A DNA stretch of 64,000 nucleotides, taken from assembly GCF_018531495.1 (NCBI RefSeq), contig NZ_JAHDTI010000004.1:682001-746000 (forward strand). Direction: 5' to 3'. The notes under the pieces are model-generated. The model saw only the letters and a list, made by a program, of their open reading frames with translations, was not told where the DNA came from and searched no databases. Shown one piece after another: positions 16,085 to 25,434 of the stretch. This DNA comes from Nonomuraea sediminis. GTDB taxonomy: Bacteria; Actinomycetota; Actinomycetes; Streptosporangiales; Streptosporangiaceae. Position 1 is the first letter of the stretch. Each line of letters begins with the position of its first letter. Made by a program: the position numbers and the translations under genes.

Positions 16085-19000
16085 GTGCACGTTCCGGCGC
16101 ATCCCGTCCGTTTCGTGACCGCCGCGGCCCTGTTCGACGGCCATGACGCGGCGATCAACATCATGCGGCGGATCCTGCAGTCGCAAGGCGCCGAGGTGAT
16201 CCATCTCGGCCACAACCGTTCCGTCGACGAGATCGTCACCGCGGCGATCCAGGAGGACGTCCAGGGCGTGGCCATCAGCTCCTACCAGGGCGGGCACGTC
16301 GAGTTCTTCTCCTACCTGGTCGAGCTGCTGCGCGAGCGCGGCGCCGGCCACGTCAAGGTGTACGGCGGTGGCGGCGGCGTCATCGTCCAGGACGAGATCG
16401 ATCTGCTCCACGAGCGGGGCGTCACCCGGATCTTCTCTCCCGAGGACGGCCAGCGGCTCGGGCTCCCCGGCATGATCAACAAGCTGATCGAGGAGTGCGA
16501 CCACGAGCTGACCGGCGAGCCCTCGGCCGAGGCCGTGCTCTCCGGCGACCAGGCCGCGCTGGCCCGCGCCGTCACGCTCATCGAGTCGGGCCGCGCCTCG
16601 CAGTCCCTCCTCCAGGGGCTGCGTACGGCCAGCCGTACGGCTCCCGTGCTGGGCATCACCGGCACCGGCGGATCGGGCAAGTCATCGCTGACCGACGAGC
16701 TGGTGCGCAGGCTGCGCGTGGACAACGACGACAAGCTGCGCATCGCGATCGTGGCCATCGACCCGACGCGCAGGCGTGGCGGGGGAGCGCTGCTCGGCGA
16801 CCGGATCCGGATGAACAGCCTGGGCGGGCAGACCTACTTCCGCTCGCTGGCCACCAGGGGCGCGGCCAATGAGGTGCCCGCCTGCCTGGACGACGTGATC
16901 ACGGCCATCCGCGCGGCCGGCTACGACCTGGTGGTCGTGGAGACGCCCGGCATCGGCCAGGGTGACGCGGGCATCGTGCCGCACGTGGACGTGCCGATCT
17001 ACGTGATGACGCCGGAGTTCGGCGCGGCCTCGCAGCTGGAGAAGATCGACATGCTCGACTTCGCCGAGGCCGTGGTGATCAACAAGTTCGAGCGGCGCGG
17101 AGCAGAGGACGCGCTGCGGGACGTGCGCCGCCAGCTCGTCCGCAACCGCGAGGCCTTCGGCGTCAAGCCGGACGACATGCCGGTCTTCGGCACGATCGCG
17201 GCCCGCTACAACGACGCGGGGGTCACGGCGCTGTACCAGCACCTCAAGGGGGTTCTGGTGGACAAGGGCATGCCGGCGGGGCCGGGGCTGCTCCCGCAGA
17301 TCGAGGGGCGCACGTCGAAGGCGCACGCGGCCATCGTGCCGCCCGCCCGGGTGCGCTACCTGGCGGAGATCTCCGAGACGGTCCGCGGCTACCACGCCGA
17401 GACGCTGGAGCAGGCCGGGCTGGCCCGTCGCCGCCAGCAGCTCGCCGCGGTCAGGGAACTGCTGGGGGAGGACGCGGGCACCCGCCTCGTGGAGCTCGCC
17501 GAGCAGGCCGATCGCGACCTCACGCAGGAGAGCGGGCGCCTGCTGGCGGAGTGGCCGTCGGTCAAGGAGCAGTACTCGGCCGACGAGCTGGTCGTGAAGG
17601 TGCGCGACAAGGAGATCCACACCCCGCTGTGGCGCGAGACCCTGTCGGGCAACCGGATCCCGCGCGTGGCGCTGCCGCGGTTCGAGGACCACGGGGAGCT
17701 GCTGCGGTTCCTGCGCAGCGAGAACCTGCCGGGCAGGTTCCCGTTCACGGCCGGGGTGTTCCCCTTCAAGCGGGACGACGAGGACCCGACCCGGATGTTC
17801 GCCGGGGAGGGCGACCCGTTCCGCACGAACAGGCGCTTCAAGCTGCTGTCGGAGGGGCAGCCCGCGACCCGGCTGTCGACGGCTTTCGACTCGGTCACGC
17901 TCTACGGCCACGACCCCGACCTCCGCCCCGACATCTACGGCAAGGTCGGCACCAGCGGGGTCTCGATCGCCACGCTCGACGACATGAAGGTCCTCTACGA
18001 CGGGTTCGACCTGCAGGCGCCGAACACCTCGGTCTCGATGACGATCAACGGGCCGGCGCCCACGATCCTGGCGTTCTTCCTCAACGCCGCCGTCGACCAG
18101 GCCGTCGAGCGGTTCACCACGGAGCACGGCCGCCCGCCGTACGAAGATGAGGAGCGCGAGCTGCGCGCCAGGACGCTGGCCACCGTCAGGGGGACGGTCC
18201 AGGCCGACATCCTCAAGGAGGACCAGGGGCAGAACACCTGCATCTTCTCCACCGAGTTCTCGCTGCGCATGATGGCCGACATCCAGGAATGGTTCATCAG
18301 GAACCGGGTGCGCAACTTCTACTCGGTGTCGATCTCCGGCTACCACATCGCCGAGGCGGGCGCGAACCCGATCAGCCAGCTGGCCTTCACGCTGGCCAAC
18401 GGGTTCACCTACGTCGAGGCGTACCTGGCGCGCGGCATGAAGATCGACGACTTCGCGCCCAACCTGTCGTTCTTCTTCTCCAACGGCATGGACCCAGAGT
18501 ACAGCGTCCTGGGCCGTGTCGCCCGCCGGATCTGGGCGGTCGCGCTGCGCGAGAAGTACGGCGCGGACGAGCGCGCGCAGAAGCTCAAGTACCACATCCA
18601 GACCTCCGGCCGCTCGCTGCACGCGCAGGAGATGGACTTCAACGACATCCGCACCACGCTGCAGGCCCTGATCGCGATCTACGACAACTGCAACAGCCTG
18701 CACACCAACGCCTACGACGAGGCCGTCACGACCCCCTCCGCGGACTCCGTACGGCGGGCCATGGCCATCCAGCTGATCATCAACCGCGAGTGGGGCCTGG
18801 CGCGCAACGAGAACCCGCTGCAGGGCTCGTTCATCATCGACGAGCTGACCGACCTGGTCGAGGAGGCCGTGCTCCAGGAGTTCGAGCGGCTGTCGGACCG
18901 CGGCGGCGTGCTCGGCGCGATGGAGACCGGCTACCAGCGCGGCAAGATCCAGGACGAGTCGATGCTGTACGAGACGCGCAAGCACGACGGCTCGCTGCCG

Positions 19001-19285
19001 ATCATCGGGGTGAACACCTTCAGGAACGGCGACGCCGGCACGCCCAAGACCCCGGAGCTGGCCCGCGGCACCGAGGACGAGAAGCAGTCGCAGCTGGACC
19101 GGCTGCACGACTTCCACGAGCGGCACCGCACCGAGGCGCCCGAGGCGCTGGCCAGGCTGCGGGCCGCCGCGATGTCGGAGGACAACGCCTTCGAGGTGCT
19201 CATGGACGCGGCCCGCGTCTGCTCGCTCGGGCAGATCACCGAGGCTCTGTTCGAGGCCGGTGGCCAGTACCGGCGCAACGTGTAG
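16085..19285 (+). CDS. icmF: Fused isobutyryl-CoA mutase (IcmF)
   Basis: 1066 aa. The domain order is that of IcmF: B12-binding domain first (FDGHDAAINIMRRIL, His20 as the lower cobalt ligand), then a MeaB-like G-protein chaperone (P-loop GTGGSGKSS at 193-201; NKFERRG as the base-specificity motif), then the mutase barrel from about residue 500 (FPFTAGVFPFKRDDEDPTRM, SVSISGYHIAEAGANPISQL). It interconverts isobutyryl-CoA and n-butyryl-CoA using adenosylcobalamin and uses GTP for cofactor loading. GTG 16085 has GAAGGAGTG 6-13 bases upstream. A pair of palindromes lies in front. Transcribed alone; tpx follows from its own start. Confidence 0.95.
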   Translation: MHVPAHPVRFVTAAALFDGHDAAINIMRRILQSQGAEVIHLGHNRSVDEIVTAAIQEDVQGVAISSYQGGHVEFFSYLVELLRERGAGHVKVYGGGGGVIVQDEIDLLHERGVTRIFSPEDGQRLGLPGMINKLIEECDHELTGEPSAEAVLSGDQAALARAVTLIESGRASQSLLQGLRTASRTAPVLGITGTGGSGKSSLTDELVRRLRVDNDDKLRIAIVAIDPTRRRGGGALLGDRIRMNSLGGQTYFRSLATRGAANEVPACLDDVITAIRAAGYDLVVVETPGIGQGDAGIVPHVDVPIYVMTPEFGAASQLEKIDMLDFAEAVVINKFERRGAEDALRDVRRQLVRNREAFGVKPDDMPVFGTIAARYNDAGVTALYQHLKGVLVDKGMPAGPGLLPQIEGRTSKAHAAIVPPARVRYLAEISETVRGYHAETLEQAGLARRRQQLAAVRELLGEDAGTRLVELAEQADRDLTQESGRLLAEWPSVKEQYSADELVVKVRDKEIHTPLWRETLSGNRIPRVALPRFEDHGELLRFLRSENLPGRFPFTAGVFPFKRDDEDPTRMFAGEGDPFRTNRRFKLLSEGQPATRLSTAFDSVTLYGHDPDLRPDIYGKVGTSGVSIATLDDMKVLYDGFDLQAPNTSVSMTINGPAPTILAFFLNAAVDQAVERFTTEHGRPPYEDEERELRARTLATVRGTVQADILKEDQGQNTCIFSTEFSLRMMADIQEWFIRNRVRNFYSVSISGYHIAEAGANPISQLAFTLANGFTYVEAYLARGMKIDDFAPNLSFFFSNGMDPEYSVLGRVARRIWAVALREKYGADERAQKLKYHIQTSGRSLHAQEMDFNDIRTTLQALIAIYDNCNSLHTNAYDEAVTTPSADSVRRAMAIQLIINREWGLARNENPLQGSFIIDELTDLVEEAVLQEFERLSDRGGVLGAMETGYQRGKIQDESMLYETRKHDGSLPIIGVNTFRNGDAGTPKTPELARGTEDEKQSQLDRLHDFHERHRTEAPEALARLRAAAMSEDNAFEVLMDAARVCSLGQITEALFEAGGQYRRNV

Positions 19286-19292
19286 CCCTCGC

Positions 19293-19298
19293 TAGGAT
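19293..19298 (+). promoter_or_regulatory. Candidate -10 (TAGGAT) for leaderless tpx
   Basis: TAGGAT lies 7 bases before ATG 19306, with no ribosome-binding site between. The spacing fits a transcript beginning at the start codon. Confidence 0.55.
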
Positions 19299-19305
19299 CG
19301 ATCGC

Positions 19306-19806
19306 ATGTCTACCATCACCTTCAAGGGCAACCCGGTCACCGTGGGCGGCACCTTCCTGCAGTCGGGTGACTCCGCGCCGGCCTTCTCCCTCGTGGGCAA
19401 GGACCTCTCCGACGTCACCCTGGCCGACTTCGGCAGCCGGCAGAAGGTGCTCAACATCTTCCCGAGCGTCGACACCGGCGTGTGCGCCGCCTCGGTGCGC
19501 CGCTTCAACGAGGTCGCCTCCGAGCACCCCGAGGCCGTCGTGCTGTGCGTCTCGGCGGACCTGCCGTTCGCGCAGAACCGCTTCTGCGGCGCCGAGGGCC
19601 TGGACAACGTCGTCACGCTGTCGACGATGCGCGGCCGCGAGTTCCTCGCCGACTACGGCGTGGCCCAGGAGACGGGGCCGCTGGCCGGCCTCGCCGCCCG
19701 GGCCGTCGTCGTCCTCGACGGCGACAACAAGGTCGTGTACTCCGAGCTGGTTCCGGAGATCGCGCAGGAGCCCGACTACGACGCCGCGCTCAAGGCGCTG
19801 CGGTAA
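19306..19806 (+). CDS. tpx: Thiol peroxidase (Tpx-type peroxiredoxin)
   Basis: 166 aa, the normal Tpx length. The peroxidatic cysteine is Cys60 in FPSVDTGVCAASVRRFN and the resolving cysteine is Cys94 in FAQNRFCGAEGL, the 34-residue spacing of atypical two-cysteine Tpx. It reduces hydrogen peroxide and alkyl hydroperoxides in the cytoplasm using thioredoxin. ATG 19306 is 20 bases after icmF and is preceded only by a -10-like TAGGAT, so a leaderless transcript is likely. Confidence 0.95.
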   Translation: MSTITFKGNPVTVGGTFLQSGDSAPAFSLVGKDLSDVTLADFGSRQKVLNIFPSVDTGVCAASVRRFNEVASEHPEAVVLCVSADLPFAQNRFCGAEGLDNVVTLSTMRGREFLADYGVAQETGPLAGLAARAVVVLDGDNKVVYSELVPEIAQEPDYDAALKALR

Positions 19807-19854
19807 CGACCTTGTAAGGGTTGACCCCGGCATCGTGATCTAGCGTGGGACGAC

Positions 19855-20484
19855 ATGACACAGGTCATCGTCCTCGCCAAGGAGCCGGTGCCGGGGCGCG
19901 TCAAGACGCGGCTGACGCCGCCGTTCACGCCGGCCCAGGCGGCGCGGCTGGCCGAGGCCGCGCTCTCCGACACGCTCTGCGCCGTGGGCGCCGGCGTACT
20001 GGCCCTGGACGGGTTGCCGGGGATGTGGCTTCCTGCTGGGTTCACGGTGATCCCGCAGCGCGGCGACGGGCTGGACGAGCGCCTCGCCTGGGCCTTCGCC
20101 GACGCCTTCCGGCTGCGGTCCGAGCCGCTGGTGCTCATCGGGATGGACACCCCGCAGGTCACCTCCGGGCTGCTGCGGTGCGCCGCGGATGCACTGGCCC
20201 GCTGCGACGCCGTCTTCGGTCCCGCCGCGGACGGCGGTTTCTGGCTGCTCGGGTTCCGGCGTCCTGATCCGCGGCTGCTGCTCGGGGTGCCCATGTCGCG
20301 GCCCGACACGGGGGCGCTCCAGCTCGCCCGGCTGGTCGAGGCGGGTCTCGACGTCCACCACCTCCCGACGCTCACGGACGTCGACACGGCGGCCGACGTC
20401 TACCACGTGGCGGCCCAGGTGCCCGGGTCCCGCTTCGCGGAGACCGTGCGCACTCTCACGGGCCGCGGGGAAGCCGCCGGATGA
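19855..20484 (+). CDS. TIGR04282/DUF2064-type glycosyltransferase-fold protein
   Basis: 209 aa. The protein begins with VIVLAKEPVPGRVKTRL, the nucleotide-sugar-binding N-terminus of this family, followed by PLVLIGMDTPQVT (metal-binding MDTP) and GPAADGGFWLLGF. The fold is that of GT-A nucleotidyl- or glycosyltransferases; the substrate is unknown in most members. TTGACC at 19821 and TAGCGT at 19841 could be promoter elements, with a short spacer of 14. Its TGA overlaps the ATG of the next gene, so the two are coupled. Confidence 0.8.
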   Translation: MTQVIVLAKEPVPGRVKTRLTPPFTPAQAARLAEAALSDTLCAVGAGVLALDGLPGMWLPAGFTVIPQRGDGLDERLAWAFADAFRLRSEPLVLIGMDTPQVTSGLLRCAADALARCDAVFGPAADGGFWLLGFRRPDPRLLLGVPMSRPDTGALQLARLVEAGLDVHHLPTLTDVDTAADVYHVAAQVPGSRFAETVRTLTGRGEAAG

Positions 20485-21092
20485 TCGGTGAGCTCTACGC
20501 GGACGCGCTCGCCGGGGCGGCGGTCGAGATCGAGTACGTCAACGGGGACGTCGTCCCGCTCGAGGCCGCCCGCTGGTCCACCCCGATCCCCGGGGACGAG
20601 GCGATCCTGCGGCACTGCAGCGGGCCGACCCTGGACATCGGCTCGGGTCCAGGACGGCTCACCGTGGCGCTCACCCGCCGCGGCGTCCCCGCGCTCGGCA
20701 TCGACATCACGCCGCACGCCGTGCACCTGACCCGCCTCGCGGGTGGCCTCGCGCTGATCCGCGACGTCTTCGCTGAGATCCCCGGCACGGGCCGCTGGTC
20801 CACCGTCCTGCTGGCGGACGGCAACATCGGCATCGGCGGCCACCCGCAGGCGCTCCTGCGCCGGGTCAGGCAACTGGCCAGGCCCGGCGCCCGCGTCATC
20901 GTCGAACTCGCCCCGCCCGCCACCCCCAGCCGCGTCGACCAGGTCCGCCTGCGCAACGCCGGCTCGGCGAGCTCCTGGTTCCCCTGGGCCACGGTCTCGG
21001 CCACCGACATTCGCCGCCTGGCCGCCGACGCCGGCTTCACCCTCACCCGGTGCCGCCCCCACGCCTCCCGCTGGCTGGCCCACCTGCACTGA
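20481..21092 (+). CDS. Class I SAM-dependent methyltransferase
   Basis: 203 aa. SAM motif I is TLDIGSGPGRLTVAL (about 51-65), followed by the acidic strand end LGIDITPHAVHL, which binds the ribose. ATGA overlap with the preceding glycosyltransferase-fold gene makes a two-gene unit. Neighbouring glycosyltransferase and methyltransferase genes suggest modification of a small molecule, but the target is not visible. Confidence 0.85.
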   Translation: MIGELYADALAGAAVEIEYVNGDVVPLEAARWSTPIPGDEAILRHCSGPTLDIGSGPGRLTVALTRRGVPALGIDITPHAVHLTRLAGGLALIRDVFAEIPGTGRWSTVLLADGNIGIGGHPQALLRRVRQLARPGARVIVELAPPATPSRVDQVRLRNAGSASSWFPWATVSATDIRRLAADAGFTLTRCRPHASRWLAHLH

Positions 21093-21095
21093 CCT

Positions 21096-21797
21096 TCAGC
21101 GGTGCTCCGGATTGGGGTAGTCGAACCGGCATCCCGCGTCCCAGAGCGAACGCTGGTTGCCGTGGGCCGGGATGCCGCCCGCGTCCTTGAGCAGGCGTGC
21201 CAAGTGCATCAGGTTCCACGTCATGAAGGTGGTGTTGCGGTTGGTGAAGTCGTTGGCGGGGCCGCCCGAGCCGGGATCGAGGTAGGACGGCCCTGGCCCC
21301 GCCTCGCCGATCCAGCCGGCGTCCGCCTGGGGCGGGATCGTGTAGCCGAGGTGCTGCAGGCTGTAGAGCACGTTCATGGCGCAGTGCTTGATGCCGTCCT
21401 CGTTCCCGGTGATGAGACACCCGCCGACGCGCCCGTAGTAGGCGTACTGCCCGGCGTCGTTGAGCAGGCTCGAGCACGCGTAGAGCCGCTCGATGACCCG
21501 CTTGGTGACGGAGCTGTTGTCGCCGAGCCAGATCGGGCCCGCCAGGACCAGGATGTCGGCGGCCAGCACCCGTTCGTAGATCGCCGGCCACTCGTCGGTG
21601 GCCCAGCCGTGCTCCGTCATGTCGGGCCACACGCCGGTGGCGATGTCGTGGTCGACCGCGCGCAGCTCTTCCACCTGCACGCCCTGCTCCCGCATGAGGT
21701 GGACGCTGCGGTCGATCAGCCCCTGGGTGTGGCTGAGCTCCGGGCTCTTCTTGAGCGTGCAGTTGATAACCAGCGCACGCAGGTCGTCGTAGGTCAT
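21096..21797 (-). CDS. Flavodoxin-family NAD(P)H-dependent oxidoreductase
   Basis: 233 aa from ATG 21797; ATG 21833, 10 bases after the upstream stop, is an alternative adding 12 residues. I prefer 21797 because the first beta strand (DLRALVINCTLKKSPE) should be close to the N-terminus. ADILVLAGPIWLGDNSSVTK is the FMN phosphate/ring loop region of the NADPH-dependent FMN reductase fold, followed by YYGRVGGCLITGNEDG. Probable role is flavin-dependent reduction of a quinone or small molecule. It follows the PF04672 methyltransferase on the same strand. Confidence 0.85.
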   Translation of the reverse strand: MTYDDLRALVINCTLKKSPELSHTQGLIDRSVHLMREQGVQVEELRAVDHDIATGVWPDMTEHGWATDEWPAIYERVLAADILVLAGPIWLGDNSSVTKRVIERLYACSSLLNDAGQYAYYGRVGGCLITGNEDGIKHCAMNVLYSLQHLGYTIPPQADAGWIGEAGPGPSYLDPGSGGPANDFTNRNTTFMTWNLMHLARLLKDAGGIPAHGNQRSLWDAGCRFDYPNPEHR

Positions 21798-21843
21798 GGC
21801 ACGATCCAACAATCCTGAGAGCGACGAGTCCATTACATGACGC

Positions 21844-22632
21844 TTACCGCTTCCGGCCGACGGCGCACAGCAGGCCGGACGTCCTGGTGTCGGGGCCGAA
21901 GTCGACGGTCGTGGTGTCGTCGGGATGCCACTCCGGCAGCCACACCAGGCCGGGGTCCACCAGGTCGAAGCCGGACAGCAGTTGCGCGATCCTGCCGCGG
22001 CTGCGCAGGGCCAGGGGAGAGGTGGTGGAGCGGTACACCTCGACGCACTTGCGGACCGCCTCGGGGCGGGCATCGCTGGTGCCGTGGGACATCACGACGT
22101 AGCTGCCGGGCGCCAGCGCCCCGCGCAGGGTGGCCAGGATCCTGCCGGGACCCTCGGTTTCCGCGATGAAGTGCATGACGGCCGCCAGCAGGACGCCGAC
22201 GGGCCTGGTGAAGTCGATGGCCTGCCGTACGTCCGGATTGTGGAGGATCTCCAGGGGCCTGCGGAGGTCGCCGGGGACGATCGTGGTGTCGCCGTCGCCC
22301 GACAGCAGGGCGCGGGCGTGGACGAGCACGACCGGGTCACGGTCGACGTAGACCACGCGGGAGCCGGGCGGGGCCATCTCGTGCACGTTCTCGCGGGTGG
22401 GCAGCCCGGTGCCGATGTCCAGGAACTGCGTGATGCCCGCCCGGCCGAGGAAGCGCACGGCCCGCCCGAGGAAGGCGCGGTTGGCCCGGGCCGCGGCTCG
22501 GGCCTCCGGTGCCACGCGCAGGAGCCGCTCGGCGGCCTCCCGGTCGGCGGGGAAGTGGTCCTTGCCGCCCAGGTAGTAGTCGTAGAGCCGCGCGACGTTG
22601 GGCGTGTTCGGATCGAAACCCCGTGTTTCCAA
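21844..22632 (-). CDS. PF04672-type (DUF574) SAM-dependent methyltransferase
   Basis: 262 aa from TTG 22632, supported by GGGGGA 5 bases upstream. The signature NVARLYDYYLGGKDHFPADR near the N-terminus is diagnostic of this actinomycete-expanded family, and FLDIGTGLPTRENVHE is SAM motif I. YVDRDPVVLVHARALL follows. Members are very numerous in actinomycetes and their substrates are largely unknown. Divergent from the metal-receptor-like gene; the intergenic 60 bases carry promoters for both. Confidence 0.9.
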   Translation of the reverse strand: METRGFDPNTPNVARLYDYYLGGKDHFPADREAAERLLRVAPEARAAARANRAFLGRAVRFLGRAGITQFLDIGTGLPTRENVHEMAPPGSRVVYVDRDPVVLVHARALLSGDGDTTIVPGDLRRPLEILHNPDVRQAIDFTRPVGVLLAAVMHFIAETEGPGRILATLRGALAPGSYVVMSHGTSDARPEAVRKCVEVYRSTTSPLALRSRGRIAQLLSGFDLVDPGLVWLPEWHPDDTTTVDFGPDTRTSGLLCAVGRKR

Positions 22633-22680
22633 GCAATCCCCCGATCTTGATCTTTAGCCCGGAATCATAAGGTCTGGCGG

Positions 22681-22686
22681 GATACT
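22681..22686 (+). promoter_or_regulatory. Candidate -10 (GATACT) for a leaderless start
   Basis: GATACT ends 6 bases before ATG 22693. No ribosome site is seen, so the transcript probably starts at or beside the ATG. Confidence 0.45.
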
Positions 22687-22692
22687 GGATCC

Positions 22693-23442
22693 ATGGACGA
22701 TCTCGGCAATCCGGTACCTCTACCCACCCATGTCGAGCGAATCGTCTCCCTCGTCCCCTCCCTCACCGAATCCGTGGCCGCCACCCTGCCCGACGCCCTC
22801 GTCGGCGCCACGGACTGGTGCACCCACCCGGCCGAGCTGCCCGTGACCCGCGTCCGCGGCACCAAGAACCCCGACCTGGAGGCCATCAAGGACCTCAAGC
22901 CGGACGTCGTGCTCGCCAACGAGGAGGAGAACCGCGCCCCCGACCTCGACGCGCTCCGGGAGGCCGGGATCCCGGTGTGGGTCACGCGCATCAGGACCGT
23001 GGACGAGGCGTTCACCTCGCTGGACCGCATGCTCCGCGTCGCCTGCCGCGCGCCCAGGCCCGCGTGGCTCGACGAGGCCGAGGCCGCCTGGCGCGAGCCC
23101 TGGCACGGCCCGCGGCGCACGGCGATCATCCCCATCTGGCGGCGTCCGTGGATGGTGGTCGGCCGCGACACGTTCACGGGCGACGTGCTGCGGCGGCTCG
23201 GCGTCGACAACCTCTACGCCGGCCACGCCGAGCGCTACCCCAAGGTCCCGCTGCCCGAGCTCACGCAGAGCGGCCCCGACCTGGTCGTCCTGCCGGACGA
23301 GCCGTACCGCTTCACCGCCGACGACGGCCCCGAGGCCTTCCCCGGCCTCCCCTGCGCCCTGGTCAGCGGCCGCCTCCTCACCTGGTACGGCCCGTCCCTT
23401 GCCACCGCTCCCGCCGACCTCTCCCTCTCCTTGCGGGTCTAG
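22693..23442 (+). CDS. Helical-backbone metal receptor (BtuF/TroA-like) without signal peptide
   Basis: 249 aa. VERIVSLVPSLTESVAATLP, LVGATDWCTHPAEL and LKPDVVLANEEENRAPDLDA match the N-lobe of cobalamin/iron-siderophore binding proteins, and VVGRDTFTGDVLRRLGVDNL with GPDLVVLPDEPY the C-lobe. Unlike transporter subunits it has no signal peptide or lipobox and no permease gene beside it. It may therefore bind a corrinoid or metal chelate in the cytoplasm; icmF, a B12 enzyme, lies 3.4 kb away, but any link is inference. Confidence 0.8.
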   Translation: MDDLGNPVPLPTHVERIVSLVPSLTESVAATLPDALVGATDWCTHPAELPVTRVRGTKNPDLEAIKDLKPDVVLANEEENRAPDLDALREAGIPVWVTRIRTVDEAFTSLDRMLRVACRAPRPAWLDEAEAAWREPWHGPRRTAIIPIWRRPWMVVGRDTFTGDVLRRLGVDNLYAGHAERYPKVPLPELTQSGPDLVVLPDEPYRFTADDGPEAFPGLPCALVSGRLLTWYGPSLATAPADLSLSLRV

Positions 23443-23810
23443 CTCTCTTTCGTACGTCTCCAGGCTTCTCTCGTACGGCGAGCCAGGGGACCGACCACCC
23501 GCCGACCAGGGCCGGGCTCCTCGGCTTCCACGCCACTCCAGGCCCACTCGGCCGCCCGCCGTAACGTCTCGCCCAAACCCGCTTCCCCCCTCCCCGCTTC
23601 CCGCCGACCTCGTAGGTGGCTCAGGGTGGAGTCGTTGCGGTGGGGAGTGGCGTCGACTCGCCGGAAGCGCCGGGCGCGGGTCCTCAGCCGAAGTGCGGCG
23701 GGCGGCGGGTTCCCACGGCTGGCCGTACGGAAGCATCCAAAAGCTGCCGTACGGAAGCATCCAAAAGCTGCCGTACGGAAGCATCCGAGAGCCGCCGTAC
23801 GGCAGAAGTC
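23443..23810. other. Intergenic region with tandem and dispersed repeats
   Basis: Between two convergent genes. Contains a partial copy of the dispersed CCGAAGTGCGG element (about 23690-23730) and a 24-bp tandem array next to the ROK stop codon. A TTCCCGCCGACC word (about 23597) also occurs in the 33-bp inverted copies at 33.3 and 34.9 kb. No gene is supported. Confidence 0.6.
23723..23806. repeat. 24-bp tandem repeat, 3.5 copies
   Basis: CCGTACGGAAGCATCCAAAA followed by GCTG begins at 23723 and 23747; a third copy with small changes begins at 23771 and a partial at 23795. The array ends at the ROK stop codon (TTA on the plus strand at 23811). 24 bp is a multiple of 3, and each unit includes the palindromic word CCGTACGG. 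Confidence 0.85.
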
Positions 23811-24947
23811 TTAAGGGAGAGACGAGTCAACGGTGGTGGGGGAGAGGATGTGTTCCATGACGAGGACGGCGGTGCCGGTGATGGCGGCGTTGCCGGCCAG
23901 GGTGCTGGTGACGATGTCGAGGTTGCGGGTCGTGTAGGGGAGGCTGCGGCGGTAGATGCTCTCGCGGATGCCCGTCAGGTAGTGCTCGCGCGTCTCCGCC
24001 ATGTCGCCGGCCAGGACGAGGACGCCGGGGTTGAGAAGGCTGACCGCCGTGGCCAGGACGATGCCGAGCGTGCGTCCCGCCTCCTGGGTGAGCGCGATGG
24101 CCTCGGGGTCGCCGGCCTGGACGAGGCGGACGACGTCGCGGCTGGTGGCGACGCCGAGGTCGGCGGCCAGTGCCTGGCCGCTGGCCAGTGAGGCGACGCA
24201 GCCGCGCGAGCCGCAGGTGCAGACCCGGTCGTCCCCCTCGCGCAGCCGCACGTGGCCGATGTTGCCCGCGGCCTGCTCGACGCCGCGGTAGATCTGCCCG
24301 TCGACGATGATGCCGGCGCCGATCCCGGTGGAGACCTTGATGAGCACCAGCGCGGGACACGATCGCCAGGACGACCACCATTCGCCCAGCGCCATGGCCT
24401 TGGCGTCGTTCTCGACCAGGATGGGCACGTCGAAGGACCTGCGCATGACCTCGGCGATCGGGTGGTCGTCCCAGCCGGGCATGAGGAAGGACCTGATCAG
24501 CCGGCCTGAGGTGTGGTCCACCGAGCCGGGCAGGTCCAGCCCGATGCCGCAGACCTCGGCGGGCGAGTGGCCCGTCTTGTCGAGTAAGCGCTGGAAGGCC
24601 TGCCGCACCCAGCTGAGCACCGGTTCAGGGCCGAGCTCGATGCGCATCTCGATGTACTCCTCGGCGATCGGCCGGGCGGTCAGGTCGGTGAGCGCGGCCC
24701 TGGCGTGCGTGGCACCGAGGTCGGCCACGAGCACGAGCCGGGAGGTGGAGTCGATCGCCAGCACCGAGGACGGCCGCCCGCCCCCTGAGGACGCCACGCC
24801 GGTCTCGTGGATGTAGCCGGCCTCGATCAGCCGGTCGACCCGCTCGGTGATCGTCGAGCGGGACAGGCCGGTGTAGGCGATGAGCTCCTTGCGGGTACGG
24901 CAGGTGCCATTGCGGATCAGCTGGAGGATCTGTCCTGCCGTCTGCAT
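23811..24947 (-). CDS. ROK-family transcriptional regulator
   Basis: 378 aa. The N-terminal winged HTH (TRKELIAYTGLSRSTITERV) precedes a ROK sugar-kinase-like domain: ATP-type loop VADLGATHARAAL, VENDAKAMALGEW, and the ROK cysteine motif CTCGSRGCVASLASG that binds zinc. As in XylR/NagC-type proteins it probably represses a sugar-catabolism operon and responds to a sugar or sugar phosphate. The sugar isomerase and glycosidase genes 1.2 kb away, with the relics between, are the likely former or present targets. Confidence 0.93.
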   Translation of the reverse strand: MQTAGQILQLIRNGTCRTRKELIAYTGLSRSTITERVDRLIEAGYIHETGVASSGGGRPSSVLAIDSTSRLVLVADLGATHARAALTDLTARPIAEEYIEMRIELGPEPVLSWVRQAFQRLLDKTGHSPAEVCGIGLDLPGSVDHTSGRLIRSFLMPGWDDHPIAEVMRRSFDVPILVENDAKAMALGEWWSSWRSCPALVLIKVSTGIGAGIIVDGQIYRGVEQAAGNIGHVRLREGDDRVCTCGSRGCVASLASGQALAADLGVATSRDVVRLVQAGDPEAIALTQEAGRTLGIVLATAVSLLNPGVLVLAGDMAETREHYLTGIRESIYRRSLPYTTRNLDIVTSTLAGNAAITGTAVLVMEHILSPTTVDSSLP

Positions 24948-25434
24948 GGCCCACCCCTTTTCCGCGCCTGCGGTTAGCCTCTCCGTCAGCAGCCGCTCTC
25001 CTGCGAAGAAGAGGGATCACGACCACAGATCCTGCCATGAGGGCGATTGTCGGGATCTCGAGGGTCGGCCGCGACAGCCTCAGGGACACCGTCCAGCTCC
25101 CCCGCTTCTCGACGGCGCAGGTCAGTGGCGCGACTGGGTGGCCGGTGGTCGAACTTCCCCTTCTGCGGGCGAGTGGCGCGGAGGCTCCGATCGTTTACGG
25201 CGGGGAGGAAACGCGGAACGGCGGGTCGTGACGCTCTTCGTGCTCGATGGATACGACCCCGTCGTATCCTCCTTCGGCCGGCGCGTCGAGTACCCCGCGC
25301 CGGTCCACCTGCCCGAGCCCGGGCACGCGACAGCGATACCGGCCCTTTTCCCCGATCGCCGACCCCTGGAAGCCATGGCGATTAATCTCCCCCGCCAGTA
25401 TTTGGGTATCTTTCGGCTGAACATGAGAAACGTC

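Noticed and set aside
16682..19126. An 814-codon open frame antisense to icmF and a similar long frame antisense to treY (37129-39315)
   Set aside because: They arise from the GC-rich third positions of the coding strand; composition is His/Arg/Gly-rich low complexity with no recognisable domain.
23723..23806. Possible CRISPR array
   Set aside because: The repeats are directly adjacent with no unique spacers; the same is true of the other tandem arrays, and no cas gene is present.
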